Source of the DNA: Proteles cristata cristata
Lineage: Eukaryota > Chordata > Mammalia > Carnivora > Hyaenidae
Length of the DNA: 64,000 nucleotides
Reading direction: 5' to 3'
Assembly: GCA_017311185.1 (NCBI GenBank)
Contig: JAESUZ010001506.1
Span: forward strand, 1,240,001-1,304,000
Position 1 is the stretch's first letter. Each line of letters starts with the position of its first letter. A program made the position numbers and the translations under genes. The notes beneath the pieces were generated by a model, which worked only from the letters and a program-made list of their open reading frames with translations, had not been told where the DNA came from and made no database searches. Positions 24,088 through 35,122 of this stretch are shown piece after piece.

Positions 24088-24280
24088 TCTGGGCACATGG
24101 GTGGCTCTGTCAGTTAAGTGTCTGACTCTTGATTTCAGCTCAGGTCATGATCTCACAGCTTCGTGGGTTCAAGCTTCATGTTTGGCTCGGTGCTGGCCAT
24201 GTGGAACCTGTTTGGGATTTTCTCTCTCCCTCTCTCTCTCTATTCCTCCCCCACTTGCGCTGTCTTTGTCTCCCTCAAAA

Positions 24281-24315
<35 letters not shown>

Positions 24316-24330
24316 ACAAACAAACTTAAA
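24088..24330 (+). mobile_element. Carnivore SINE with (TAAA)n tail
   Basis: Older copy (GGGCACATGGGTGGCTC, TTGATTTCAGCTCAGG). Its tail has expanded to roughly eleven TAAA/CAAA units (24279-24325). The duplication AAAAGATTAATCTCT / AAAAGATGAATCTCT lies at 24072-24086 and 24331-24345. Confidence 0.92.
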
Positions 24331-24587
24331 AAAAGATGAATCTCTGTTTACCAAATGTCTACCTCTAAAAGAATCAAGGCATTTGAAGATTCATGGTTAC
24401 TAGTTCAGGTCAAGATTAAAAAAAAAAAAAAAGACATCATTCATAATTAATCCTTTTCCACAAAATGGTGAAAGTGATAAATCAAGTTTACCTTTTGTAT
24501 GAATATTTTTACATAAATATATACACTTCGGTCATCACAAAGTGAAAGAATTGAGTATAGGCAAAGTATTAAGAAAATGAAGATATA

Positions 24588-24807
24588 GGGCCGCCTGGGT
24601 GGTTCAGTCAGTTAAGCGTCTGACTTCGGCTCAGGTCATGATCTCATAATTCATGGGTTCCAGCCCCATTGGTCTCTGTGCTGACAGCTCAGAGCCTGGA
24701 GCCTGCTTTGGATTCTGTGTCTCCTTCTCTCTCTGCCCCTCTCCTGCTCATGCTCTGTCACACTCTGTCTTGCTCTGTCTCTCAAAAATAAATAAAAATA
24801 AATAATA

Positions 24808-24838
<31 letters not shown>
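24588..24838 (+). mobile_element. Carnivore SINE with A-rich tetranucleotide tail
   Basis: GGGCCGCCTGGGTGGTTCAG head, complete body, tail of AAATA/AAAT units (24785-24838). Confidence 0.93.
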
Positions 24839-24852
24839 GAAATGAAAAGATA

Positions 24853-25072
24853 GTAATCCCCCAATTAACTCAGGGTTTCTCATCATTGTAGCTATTGACA
24901 TTCTTGGCCAGATACTGTAGGGGGAAGTTCTATGCATTTTGAGCTATTTAGCAGCATCCCTGGCCTGTACTCACTGCATGTCATCCCATCCAGTAGGGAC
25001 AACCAAAAATATCTTCAGACATTGCCAAACATCCCTTGGGAGGCAAATTGCCCTCACTTGAGAACAAGTAAG
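24853..25072 (+). mobile_element. hAT-type MITE (same family as 4259-4467)
   Basis: GGTTTCTCATCATTGTAGC, AGCAGCATCCCTGGCCTGTAC, GACAACCAAAAATATCTTC and a CACTTGAGAAC end. Confidence 0.75.
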
Positions 25073-26660
25073 TTAATTTGATCAATGTATATAGCCAAAC
25101 CAGACAGTACAAGCCAAGCTATGGGATTATAAGACAGGAAGTAGTTGTACTTTTTCTCTCCAGAATGTTCCCACTAAAAAACAAAATGGCTGCACATCAG
25201 TTCCAAGATACAATCAAATGCTGGCTTCATGGAAAAACAGAGAAGAAATTGCACGTGCCAGAATTCTGTTTGTCAAGCTGCCCTAGCTCTTGGCTGCATG
25301 CCCATACTGCCTAAAACCTACTTCCCAAACTTTTGAAAATGCTTTCCACAGCTTTCAGAACCTGACCTTCAGAGCAGCTTTATCTATGTGTGTGTGAAAT
25401 AGATTTACAATTTTCTATATTTCTGCAAAGCCAAAACCACTTATTGAGTCCAAATGCCAACTGGGGGTGGTGGGAATTTGCACACAGATGTCAGTGGACA
25501 CCAAAACAACAACACAAGAGCTCCACCTGCAACTAATTATAGAAACTGAAATTGCACTTTGGCCAGTTGAGGCTAGGTTCAGAACCCACCCCATCTGCTT
25601 TGGCCGATAAAATCACTCTGTCACTTTTATTCTGTCAACATACACTTGCTTCTTAAAATTCTCTGAGGATGTTTTCTACAGGGAATTATATTAGGCAATG
25701 TTTTGGGGGGGTGACCATTTCCTCTTCCTTCCCCACTTGGAGCTTGGTTTCAAAAAGTGCCTTTGGCACAAGTGAAATTAAAATAATCTATTCATTGAAA
25801 TATTCCAAAACATTTTCTCTAGTTGCTTTTGTGTTGTTGCTATCCCATCGCCAAAATAAAGTGATCCAGAGAGAAAATGGAAGATGGAAGTCACTTAACT
25901 CACCCTGAATACAGGAATGTTTATATTCCTCCCCCCATTTGCCAAGTCTTTCATAAAATAAAACCTGGGAATAAAAATCTTTAGGGCTACTAATGCAGTG
26001 CATATGGCTGATCTTAGGGCTGACTGCAAGAGATTACGGAGGCAAAAACCAGCTGACATCTGTGACAAAGATGTGTGTAGTTCACTTCAAATCATTCTCC
26101 TACATTCTAGCAAAGAAAGAAATCAACTGTTGGCTCTGTGCCATCTCATCTATCTTCAGAACCAAAGGAAGTTTTCACCTACCCATGAAAGCCATTTAAA
26201 ATTGTAATTTTAGTCTAAGTAGGTCATTGCCTAAATCTGGACAAAAGGTTTTCCACCTTGCTGGAAAGGTAGACAAAAGCTACAGTACTCTGAAGAGCTG
26301 AGGAAGACTATTTCAAGACGAGGAAGGCAGACTTTTTGTTGTTGTTGTCCTTCTAAAATTAAGCATTCCAAAGTATACTGTGGTGCTAAACTGGTTTATA
26401 CTACCCAGTTCTAAATCTGCTCACCTATGTAACATTGGGAAAGGCATACATAAACACTCATGCTTTAAATAAGAGTTACAATGAAAAAAAAGTTATACAC
26501 CTATATGATATTTGATTGACTTAATCTCTCAGGGCTCTTAATATGACTATAAACCCTTAAAATATTTGAAGAAAGAGGGTAAGTAAGGACAGCTCAAGTC
26601 AGTGCATTGAACATCTGTTTTTGTCCTACAGCATCCCTTTGCCCTTCATCTCAGTTTTTT
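25073..26660. other. Repeat-poor intron
   Basis: No named repeat. Frames at 25078-25314, 25669-26207 are short, overlap on both strands and look non-coding. Confidence 0.5.
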
Positions 26661-26674
26661 TAAAGAACTGCCCC

Positions 26675-26817
26675 TCAGGGTTCCTGGGTGGCTCAGTCAG
26701 CTAAGAATCCTACTCTTGATCTCAGCTCATGTCTTGATCTAAGGGTCATGAGTTCAAGCCCCTCATCAGGCCCCATACTTGAAATAAAGCCTACTTAAAA
26801 AAAAAAAAAAAAAGAAA
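26675..26817 (+). mobile_element. Short carnivore tRNA SINE, old subfamily
   Basis: GGGTTCCTGGGTGGCTCAG head, GAGTTCAAGCCCC B-box, then directly ATAAAGCCTACTTAAAAA and a poly-A tail, without the CT-rich body. Target sites AAAGAACTGCCCC and AAAGAACAGCCCC lie at 26662-26674 and 26818-26830. Confidence 0.88.
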
Positions 26818-26830
26818 AAAGAACAGCCCC

Positions 26831-27424
26831 CTCCCTAAAGTCTAATAGACTCACCAGTCATAGTAACCCCTTCTCACATACCTGCCCCTTGTCAGGGGAC
26901 ACACTCACCAAGTCCTGGAGACAGGATATGAACAAGGCAGGACCAAAATCCTTCAATAAATTTTCCAAATGGGAAGTGAAGACAGGGATCTCTTAACCCT
27001 TCAGTTATGACCCTGGGGTACTGGCAGCCAAGACCACCCTCCACATGAAAGACAAAAATGAGGGTTACACACAGAGGTAGAGATCAAGAACTAGAGATGA
27101 AACAATGAGGAGAGACAAAATCCTGTTACAGTTTGAGGCACTGGATCCAGTTAACCCCAAGCTCAACATCTTAGCCTTTCTGCAATTTCATTGTAAGAAC
27201 TAATAAATCCCCTTTTTTTGCTTAGATAGGCTTTGAGGTGCTTTTGTGAGACTGTTGCCCAATACAATTAATAAGTACTTTTCTTCAATCATATGTGTAA
27301 GTTCCATTAAGGTCTCATTTCAGCTCCTGAAATACACCTATTTTTATGGTTATCATGACTGATAATTATTATGAATAATAGTTTTCAACTAATAACTTTC
27401 TCTTTTATCAGTTAGGAAGGTATT
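26831..27424. other. Intronic DNA, nothing firmly recognised
   Basis: A stretch near 27130-27260 (CTGCAATTTCATTGTAAG ... AATAAATCCCC) may be an old LTR end, but too little remains to name it. Confidence 0.4.
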
Positions 27425-27785
27425 GAGCTGCAAATAATAGAATATCCAGCCAACAGTTACTTAAACTCTGAGGGGCTATTTTCTCACATGACTAGAGGTC
27501 TGGACAAGTGCTCAGAGATGGCAGGACGTATGCCTCTGTGCTTGACTTGGCCTTTCTCTCATGGTTACTATATGGCTGACACAGCTCCAGGCAACATATC
27601 AACAGTCAAGACAGGAAGGAGTGGGAAGAAGCACCACTGGTGACATACATTTACTCTTTTTATCAGGAAAACAAAAGCTTTTCCAGAATCTTTCAGATAC
27701 CCACTTGGGTTTCATTGCTCAGTTACATGAGATAGAAAGGGAGGAGCCTGACACTGGGCCATTAAACAGGCATCATTAGGACACT
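27425..27785. repeat. Old interspersed repeat, class uncertain
   Basis: Text such as GAGCTGCAAATAATAGAATATCCAG, GGGCTATTTTCTCACATGAC and AGAGATGGCAGGACGTATGCC resembles a common mammalian repeat whose name I cannot assign. Confidence 0.4.
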
Positions 27786-28019
27786 CTGGAAGGCCCCGCC
27801 ACTGAAGGAGCCTTTCACCACACTGAAAGTGCTCATCTACCTTCACAGGTCTCAAAGTTTAATATATTGCTTCTAGAGCTACTCCTAAAGCGGCCTTTCT
27901 CAAAGCGTGGCCTTTAGTTCTAGGAATATTTATAGTTTATGACAAATGGATTATTTAAAATATATAAACAAAATACCTATAATAATAACATATATGTTAA
28001 CATGTAGAACAGAATAACA

Positions 28020-28062
28020 GATATATACATATATATACATATACCTATACATATATATGTGA
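28020..28062 (+). repeat. (AT/AC)-rich microsatellite
   Basis: ATATATACATATATATACAT-type repeat. Confidence 0.85.
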
Positions 28063-28554
28063 TTTGGCAGGAAGTACAATCCCCTGACCCCACTGACTTT
28101 GGGGCTTGACCACGTAACATGCTTTAGGCAACAGAATGTTAGTGGACTTGATATAAACACAGGTTTTAAGTGTGTTTATGTGGGTTGGTTGGACACTTGC
28201 CATCTGTGACCCACAATAAGATGAATTCATGAAAAGCTTCTATTCCAAGAAGAATATGAATACACATAGAATATATTTGAACTGGACTTTCAGCCTAGAG
28301 CCTGATGCCCTGAGTCTAGCCCTGTTCAGCTAAGTTGCAACCAACCTGCAGATATGTGAGGGAGAGGTAAATACTTGGTTTTTTTTGACAGTAGGTTTTG
28401 TAATGGCTTGTTACACACCACTACTGCAACAATAGCTGCTTAATAGATGCTTGGTTTAAGATAAAGCTTTATGGACTTTTGGAGGTTAAGCAAACTTAAT
28501 AATTTTTTTAACTGTAAGAGTTAGAGCATTTCATTTCACATGGGGATATATTGT
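28063..28554. other. Intronic DNA, nothing firmly recognised
   Basis: GGGGCTTGACCACG, TAGGCAACAGAATG and GATGCCCTGAG suggest an old MLT1 remnant (28070-28440), but only in fragments. Confidence 0.4.
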
Positions 28555-29188
28555 ATTAGTTTGCTAGGGCTGCCATAACAAAATAGCACAAACTGGATGG
28601 CTTACACAACAGAAATGTATTGTCTCACAGTTCTGGAGGCTAGAAGTTCAAGATCAAAGTGTCACCAGGGTTACTTCCTTCTGAGGACTGTGAGTGAAGA
28701 ATTCAGGATTCTTTCCTTGGCTTGTAGTTGGCCATCTTCTCCTTGTCTCTTCACGTGGTCTTCCCTCTGTGCATGTTTATGTCTGTGTCCAAATTTCCCC
28801 CTTTTGTTTTTTGTTTTAATGTTTATTTTGAGAGAGAGGGAGTGAGAGAGAGCATGAGTGGAGGCGGGGCAGAGAGAGAGGGAGAGGGTGAATCTGCTGT
28901 CAGTGCAGAGCCCAACATGGGGCTCGATTTCACAAACTGTGGGATCATGATCTGAGCTGAAATCAAGCGTCAGATGCTTAACCAACTGAGCTACCAGGTT
29001 CCCCATATATTTCCCCTTTTGGTAAGGACATCAGACATATTTGGTTAGGATCCACCCAAATGACCTCATTTTAACTTGATTACCTCTGTAAAAACCCTAT
29101 TCCCAAATAAAATCACATTATGAGTTACAGGGGATTAAGATTCCAACATATCTCTTTGGGAAGAACATAATTCAATCCATTACATAAG
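28555..29188 (-). mobile_element. MLT1-type LTR, split by a SINE
   Basis: Complement of an MLT1 LTR: TATTAGTTTGCTAGGGCTGCC, TTCTGGAGGCTAGAAGTTC, TTGGCTTGTAGTTGGCC on the left of the SINE, and AAGGACATCAGACATA, AACTTGATTACCTCTG, CATTATGAGTTACAGGGG on the right. The LTR is collinear across the insertion. Confidence 0.88.
28807..29008 (-). mobile_element. Carnivore SINE inside an MLT1 LTR
   Basis: Reverse copy (GAGAGAGAGCATGAG ... AACTGAGCTACCAGG). Target sites ATTTCCCCCTTTTG at 28793-28806 and ATTTCCCCTTTTGG at 29009-29022 are part of the host LTR. Confidence 0.93.
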
Positions 29189-31539
29189 CATTCTTAATTT
29201 CCAGGATAGAAGTATCTAGTATATCATGACTCAAGTTTATTTGACCAGAAAATCCCATCTGAAAAGTGTTGTTTTCCTGGATACATTTTGGAAAACTGGC
29301 TTTGGGAGATCAATAGATCTCAGACTTAAAGTAGCAGAAGGAATGGAGCCTGAAAAAAGGCACAGGGATAAGACAGATCTCAGTAGTGAATATATTTAAG
29401 TCCCATCCACAAACTGGACAGATCTGGACACTCCATGGCTGAGGCATTAATCTCACAAACACCCAGTACTCAAGGTGACTACAGCTGTATTTAACTGTTA
29501 GTGGATACCCCCTCACAATGCAGCTACCTTGCCACTCTCCCAATAGGAGATAGAATTCATTCTATCACCTACTCTTCATATCTGTACATGCCCAGTGAAA
29601 TGAGCATTTTAAAACAGAGTTTAATGATCCCATCCAAATGGCCCTACAGTTATACAAGCAAAACAAAATGATAAAAGAAACACAGAAATGTGATCCATCT
29701 CGACCTTTTCAAGTTAGGCTTAAAATGAGAACCAATAAACCATACATTGAAACTAGCTCAAAAACTCATCAAAAACCCATAATAATATTGATTTAGAGAA
29801 GATTATTTCCTATTGCGTTAAGCCAGAAATAGAAATTATCACATAACCATTGCTTAAAAGCTGTAAAACTCCCCAGGCAGGTTTACTTACACTTCTTAGG
29901 TTACGTTTCCCAATGACCTTGTCCCACTTCTGCACTCACAAGATGGGTAAATATTAGATCTAGTACAATCTCCCAGCGTGTGATGCTATTTATATTCATG
30001 CAGATCCTTGGCCAGCCTTGTGCAAATTAGGAAAATGCTCAAAATTGTTTAATATACATATAATTTGGAAAAAAGTAATCTATTAAAAATATAAAATTAA
30101 TTATTGTAAAAAATCCAGGAATATGAAAAGTCAATAACTTATATGCATCAAATTATAAGACATAAGTCCTTATGAAATTTCTGAAAATTTCTCCTTTACC
30201 ATGTTTTCCCTTTGTGATCTCTATCACACAGGTAAATAGATAGGAGCTATAAAGAAAAGACAGTCATATAATCTTTTAGAGAAAATTAGGTCACTTTACT
30301 TTCCAATAGTTGCATTCTCCTGCCCCCAAAATCCACTCCCAACCCCTTAGGAATTACAAATAACAAGGAGGCTGCCTCAAGTGGCAGACAAACATCCACT
30401 CCATATCTTTTCTTCTCACCTCTCCCCAAATCATTCTACAGGTTTGACATTGAGTTCACATCATTCCAAAGATTAACTGTCTGTAATACTCTACTACCCT
30501 CTCCTTCCATTCAAGACAGTACATGATGAAGTAAAAATAAAATGTACAAATGATAACATAAGAGTAACTAGGCACCCATGTACTCCAGTTTATTCAAACA
30601 TACCAATGATGCCAACTGCCAATACTGTAACTCTTAGAAATAGAATATACTTCTATTCATGCAGCTCTGTGTGGCTGAGAAGTAGGGCCTGGGAGAAAAC
30701 CTGGGCAATAGGAGTGGGGAGGTAGTCTGAGATGAAATATCCATCCAGGAACCTGAGTATCTACTCTTTGCACATAAGAAATTTGGTCACAGTCACCTAC
30801 CCATTGTCTCCAAGGTTCCAACAGTCATGTGCTTCCTATAACACAGAGAGGATGCTCAACATCCTCCCTTTGATCTGCAGTTGGGTTCAGCTCCCTTGGA
30901 CAGAACCACTAGATCTTCAAAATATACCACAAAACAATTCATGAGTGGGAACCCTCTTCAACACTGCACATAAAGGTGAAAGGTTTGCATTAGTAAGCAT
31001 TAAATTCACAGAACCATGAGTTTCATATATGAGAGCACTTTGAGCTGCCTCACCTCCACCCTATGATGGATCTGCTTCCCATTTGTATTCACATAGTATA
31101 GTTCAAATCGTTTTAGATCACCTGAATTTAGGTTAGTGAATTTCTAATTATCTGGATACCCTTCAGCAGAACTACATTTGTAGATGCAGTCTCTGGTTGT
31201 TGTCCATACAAAACCACAATCAAATGTCCCTTATCTTCTTTACTTTCTTTTCTTCCATACAGAAAAAGTTTCCATGATTTTTTTCTCTGAAGGGAAATTA
31301 TAGTCAGTTATGGTAAATGGCAGAAACTCTAAACAGCACAAAAAAAACACTTCTGGGAAAAAGAAATAAATTCCTAATTAAGAATAAAAATCCCAATTAA
31401 ACTAAATCACATTCTTAATCATTTTATCAGAACTAGTCATTTTTTTCATCTAACACATATGATGATAAGATTATAATTATAGCTCAGTGATTCTCCAAGG
31501 AGTCAATGAACCTAAAGTCTTAGACATTGGCATAAACTA
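29189..31539. other. Long repeat-poor intron
   Basis: About 2.3 kb without any insertion I can name and without a convincing exon. Frames at 29310-29543 (minus) and 30732-30944 (plus) look like chance. Confidence 0.5.
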
Positions 31540-31745
31540 TACCAAAGCCTTAAAGCCCAGCTCTCTCATTTACTAGGGTGGCAAGCTGCTTATTCTCCCA
31601 ACATTTATTTTTCATCTGTAAAATGAGAAAAAGTCTAGCACCTACCTCAGGTGACTGATGCAAACACTAAATAAGATAATGTACACAAAGCTCTAAGAAC
31701 AATGCCTGGCACATAGTAAGCCTCCAATAGATGTCTATTGGTAGC
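31540..31745 (+). repeat. MIR SINE
   Basis: Forward MIR: CATTTACTAGGGTGGC, TTTTTCATCTGTAAAATGAG, GCACCTACCTCAGG, AATGCCTGGCACATAGTAAGCC. Confidence 0.82.
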
Positions 31746-31779
31746 AGTAGCAGTAATAACAGAAACAGCAGCAACAGCA

Positions 31780-32215
31780 GGAATCTGGATTGTTCCCCAA
31801 ACTTTATTCCATCTAGCTCCATCTTTTGACAAACATGAAAACTCCACTGGTAGAAATTTCCAGTGTTCCTTCATATCTGACTCTCCTTCCTGGAAAGAGG
31901 CAAAGACTAGACCTCCCAACTCCTTGCAGTCATGTCACTTCCAGTCCAAGGAGTTGTGAAGCCAATGTGCCATCTCCAGGCACTCCCTTCCTCTGGTGTA
32001 GCAACTCTTGAAGCCATGTGCCAAGATGCAGAAAGCCTGGATCCTGAGTCACTGCCTGGAGGAGGGCTGCCCTGGAGAGTCACTTGACCTACTTCATACT
32101 TACAGGTGAATAGGAAAGGAATCTTGATGTGTTAAGCCACTCAGATTTGCGGTATGTTGATTACTGCAGCAAGATCTACCCCATCCTGACCAACAGAACT
32201 CATCTACCTCTAAAA
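31780..32215 (+). mobile_element. MLT1-like LTR remnant
   Basis: A diverged MaLR end with GTCATGTCACTTCCAG, CCATGTGCCAAGATGC, TGTGTTAAGCCACTCAGAT and TACTGCAGCAAGATCTACCC. Confidence 0.55.
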
Positions 32216-33740
32216 GGGACCCTGACAGAATTCCCAGAGGAGAAAAAGAGGTTGTTAAAAAAAATAACTTGCTTTTTGTAAATATTTACATTCTCTACTT
32301 TGTAATACTACCTCATATTGCAAGCAAATTGACTTTTCAAATTCTCTGTGCTTCTTCCTCCTTTTATATTTTTAACCTAAAAAAGAAAATAATTAGATTT
32401 TACTTATATTTAATACACAGATTAATACTGAGGTTCTTACTGGATCATATGTCACATGGTCATATGGCACCCATAGTACCCAACATAGCCTGTGATCATA
32501 GTAGTTTCCAGAACTAGGAAGGGGTACTGGGAGCACCCTCAAGTACTCAACTGTTTCTGGCTTAAAGCAACAGGGGACGGTTAAGTAGAACTATGGATAT
32601 TTTCTACTTTAAACTAAACTAACCCTTATGAAATAGACAAGGGGATTAAAATGTTTTTACAATAGCAAAAATGTTTTGTGTGTCATTAAAATGTACCTCA
32701 ATAAATTATTTGTTTTGTGTTATCACTTCCATATTTACATCTGTGTGAATGTCAGAATAGACACATAATATATTGGCATAATAGCACATCATGTAATTTA
32801 TAAATAAATATACACTTATAAGTTGGGGTCTGTGCTCAAAAAAATTTAATGGTAGGAGCATAGGATAAAAGTAACTTTGGAGCTGACAGTTTAAAGAATG
32901 GCTTTCACACTTTTTGTCACTACTTACATCATTCCTAAACTGCTGTAACCATTTTCCAAAGCAACTAAAAAAGAAAACCAAAACAGAACTAGGGAAATCC
33001 ATATAGCAGTAAGAGGTTCACAAGGACATGATGAACCAGCAAAGTCGGGGGGAAAAGCAGAAATGATAGTGAAGAGTATCAATTTGATTTAAGATTGAAG
33101 AACAAAACTTTCTGTTCTAACTAAAAACCACGTTTCCACATCTGAAAACCAGCAAAGGCTCTGTCAGATAGTCAAAAGGATAAGGTGATTGCTTTCTACA
33201 CATAGAAGTAGGACAAAGAGCAGATTCTCATACAGATCAGCAATGCTTCTAAAGATACTTGGACTCCAAAGAGTGGTATCCAGGGAAACAGGAGGGGCAG
33301 CAGATAACCCCAAGAAAGGCAGAGAGCTTTGTTAGGCCAACATCCAAACCAATTATTGAAGAATCACTAGTTCAGCCAAGTTAGAATTATCTCAAATTTC
33401 TACAGAAAGTTAAATGATATCTGGGAATTTTTCATCCAAATGGCACAATGCTCTCAATTCCCCATCTCATAGCACTTACCTCACTACTAGTAAGAGGTAA
33501 GGCTGGGATTTAACCCCAGGCATGTCAGACTCCAAAGCCCTTATGAAAATGGCAGCAGATAAATGAACATCACAGAATAGGTAGGATTTGGAAATGGAGA
33601 TTGGCTGGCCCTGAAAGGGAAGAGGAAGGGAGAGGAGGTGCTAAGAAGGCCATTAGTGAAAGGGAACAGAAAGAGCAAAGAAACAAAGGTGGAAAATCCT
33701 GAGTATGTGCAGGAATTAACAAGTACAGTGCAGGTAGCAT
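32216..33740. other. Intronic DNA, mostly unclassified
   Basis: AT-rich. A weak reverse MIR piece (GGCTGGGATTTAACCCCAGGC) sits at about 33430-33555. The 98-codon minus frame 32706-33002 and 33570-33818 show no recognisable domain. Confidence 0.45.
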
Positions 33741-33756
33741 AGGAAATGTGCAGAGA

Positions 33757-34227
33757 CTCTCCACAATAGCTAAAACCTGGAAAGAGCCTAAGTGTCCATC
33801 AACAGATGAATGGATCAAGAAGATGTGGTTTATCTATACCATGGAATACTACATGGCAATGAGAAACAATTAAATCTGGCCATGTGTAGCAACATGGATG
33901 GACCTTGAGGGTGTTATGCTGAGCGAAATAAGTCAGGCAGAGAAAGACAAATATCATATGTGTGCATGTATAGGAGGATTAGGAGGAACTTAACAGAGGA
34001 CCAAGGGGGAGAAGAAGGGCAGAAATGGTGGGGGAAAGGGGAGAGGCAAACCATGAGAGACTCTTGAATGCTGACAAAAACTGAGGACTGATGGATGTGG
34101 GGAGGAGGGGTGGGCATGGAGGAGGACACTTGTGGGGATGAGCACTGGGTGTTATGTGGAAACTAATTTGACAATAAACTATTTGTAAAAAAAAAATAAA
34201 TAAATAAAAAAAATAAATGAGAAATCT

Positions 34228-34258
<31 letters not shown>

Positions 34259-34304
34259 AAACATAAAAAAAAAACAAAGCAAATTAACATAAAAAAAAAA
34301 AAAA
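33757..34304 (+). mobile_element. Young 5'-truncated L1 with composite tail
   Basis: The last codons of ORF2 and the 3' UTR of a carnivore L1: GTCCATCAACAGATGAATGG, AACATGGATGGACC, GCTGAGCGAAATAAGTCAGG, then a G/A-rich 3' UTR and AATTTGACAATAAACT. The tail (34188-34304) alternates A-runs, AAAT units and short unique pieces (GAGAAATCTT, CAAAGCAAATTAAC). The 16-bp duplication AGGAAATGTGCAGAGA at 33741-33756 and 34305-34320 is perfect. No functional L1 protein remains. Confidence 0.95.
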
Positions 34305-34320
34305 AGGAAATGTGCAGAGA

Positions 34321-35120
34321 GGACATATGAGATAAGGCTGGAAAGGCTTGCTCGGGCCTTCCAGCTGATAGTGCTGTCGGCTCAGCCAAAGAGGCATACT
34401 TCACTCTGAAGGAAATACATAATTATTGAGAGCTTTAAAACAGAGAAATGGCATATAATGCAAGTAGACACTGGGAAAACTAATCTTGCTATGGCATGGA
34501 AGATAGATCACAGAAGAGTAAGACAGTGACTTGCACACAGTACATGCTTATTTAGTATGAATGGATAAAAGAAAGACCAAGTTAAAACTTACTGTGTTTC
34601 TCCAACATGATACCAACCCCACTGCACCCAGTGCTATGTAATGTCTGGTTTGTTATTTAGAGAATAAATTCCACTCATTCTAGAAAGAAATAAAGCTGCT
34701 GTGTGGCTTCAAAAATAAATCAATTCACCAATCAAATGTGGCTCTCTAAATGTTGCTGTTAAAGTGTCTACTCTTGCAAAAATTGACATTTTCCTCTTCT
34801 ATGCAGAGAGAAGTACATCTGAGCTGCTGTTGTTACTGCTGAAAAAGAAAAAAAAAATTAACCAAGTACAAAAGTTAGGCAATGAAGAATGATTCCTCCC
34901 CTTTAGCAACAGGGTGAAAAAGTTATTGGAAAATAAGATCACAAGCTATAATTTCATATTTCTTATGCTCTTTGGTGGTCTCCAAGTCAAACACGCACTA
35001 AGCCGTATCTTTCTTGATGATGCCAAACTTCCTTCTGCACAGGTCGTGGTGCCATCTGCAAAGCATCAGTTAACTCAGTGAGAGGCCAAGGCTGAAAAAC
35101 CCTGAGAGGAGTCATAACCT
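34321..35120. other. Repeat-poor flank of the ERC2 exon (downstream intron)
   Basis: No mobile element is seen within about 800 bp of the donor. No further exon recognised. Confidence 0.55.
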
Positions 35121-35122
35121 AC
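35121..35122 (-). other. 5' splice donor of the ERC2 coding exon
   Basis: On the minus strand the exon ends GAAAATCAG and the intron begins GTAGGTTATG. CAG|GTAGGT is close to the consensus donor. Using it ends the exon after a complete codon (Gln219), which fits the known ERC family sequence that continues beyond this point. Reading through would add 15 unrelated residues and a stop. Confidence 0.9.

Larger units (their letters stand above)
1..35122 (-). other. ERC2 intron following the first coding exon (partial)
   Basis: This is inferred from the donor at 35122: the left part of the window is the downstream intron, and it runs off the window without another recognisable ERC2 exon. In other mammals ERC2 spans close to a megabase with very long introns, which agrees with 35 kb or more here. 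The intron holds a CpG island at about 10.5-11.1 kb. Confidence 0.8.

Noticed and set aside
33979..34404. 141-codon minus-strand frame with Phe/Leu/Ile-rich, membrane-like segments
   Set aside because: It is the complement of the L1 3' UTR and its poly-A/AAAT tail; poly-T translates to Phe/Leu/Ile runs.
35075..35122. Extension of the ERC2 frame by 15 residues to a stop at 35075
   Set aside because: This part lies beyond a consensus donor and does not match ERC family sequence, which continues in another exon.
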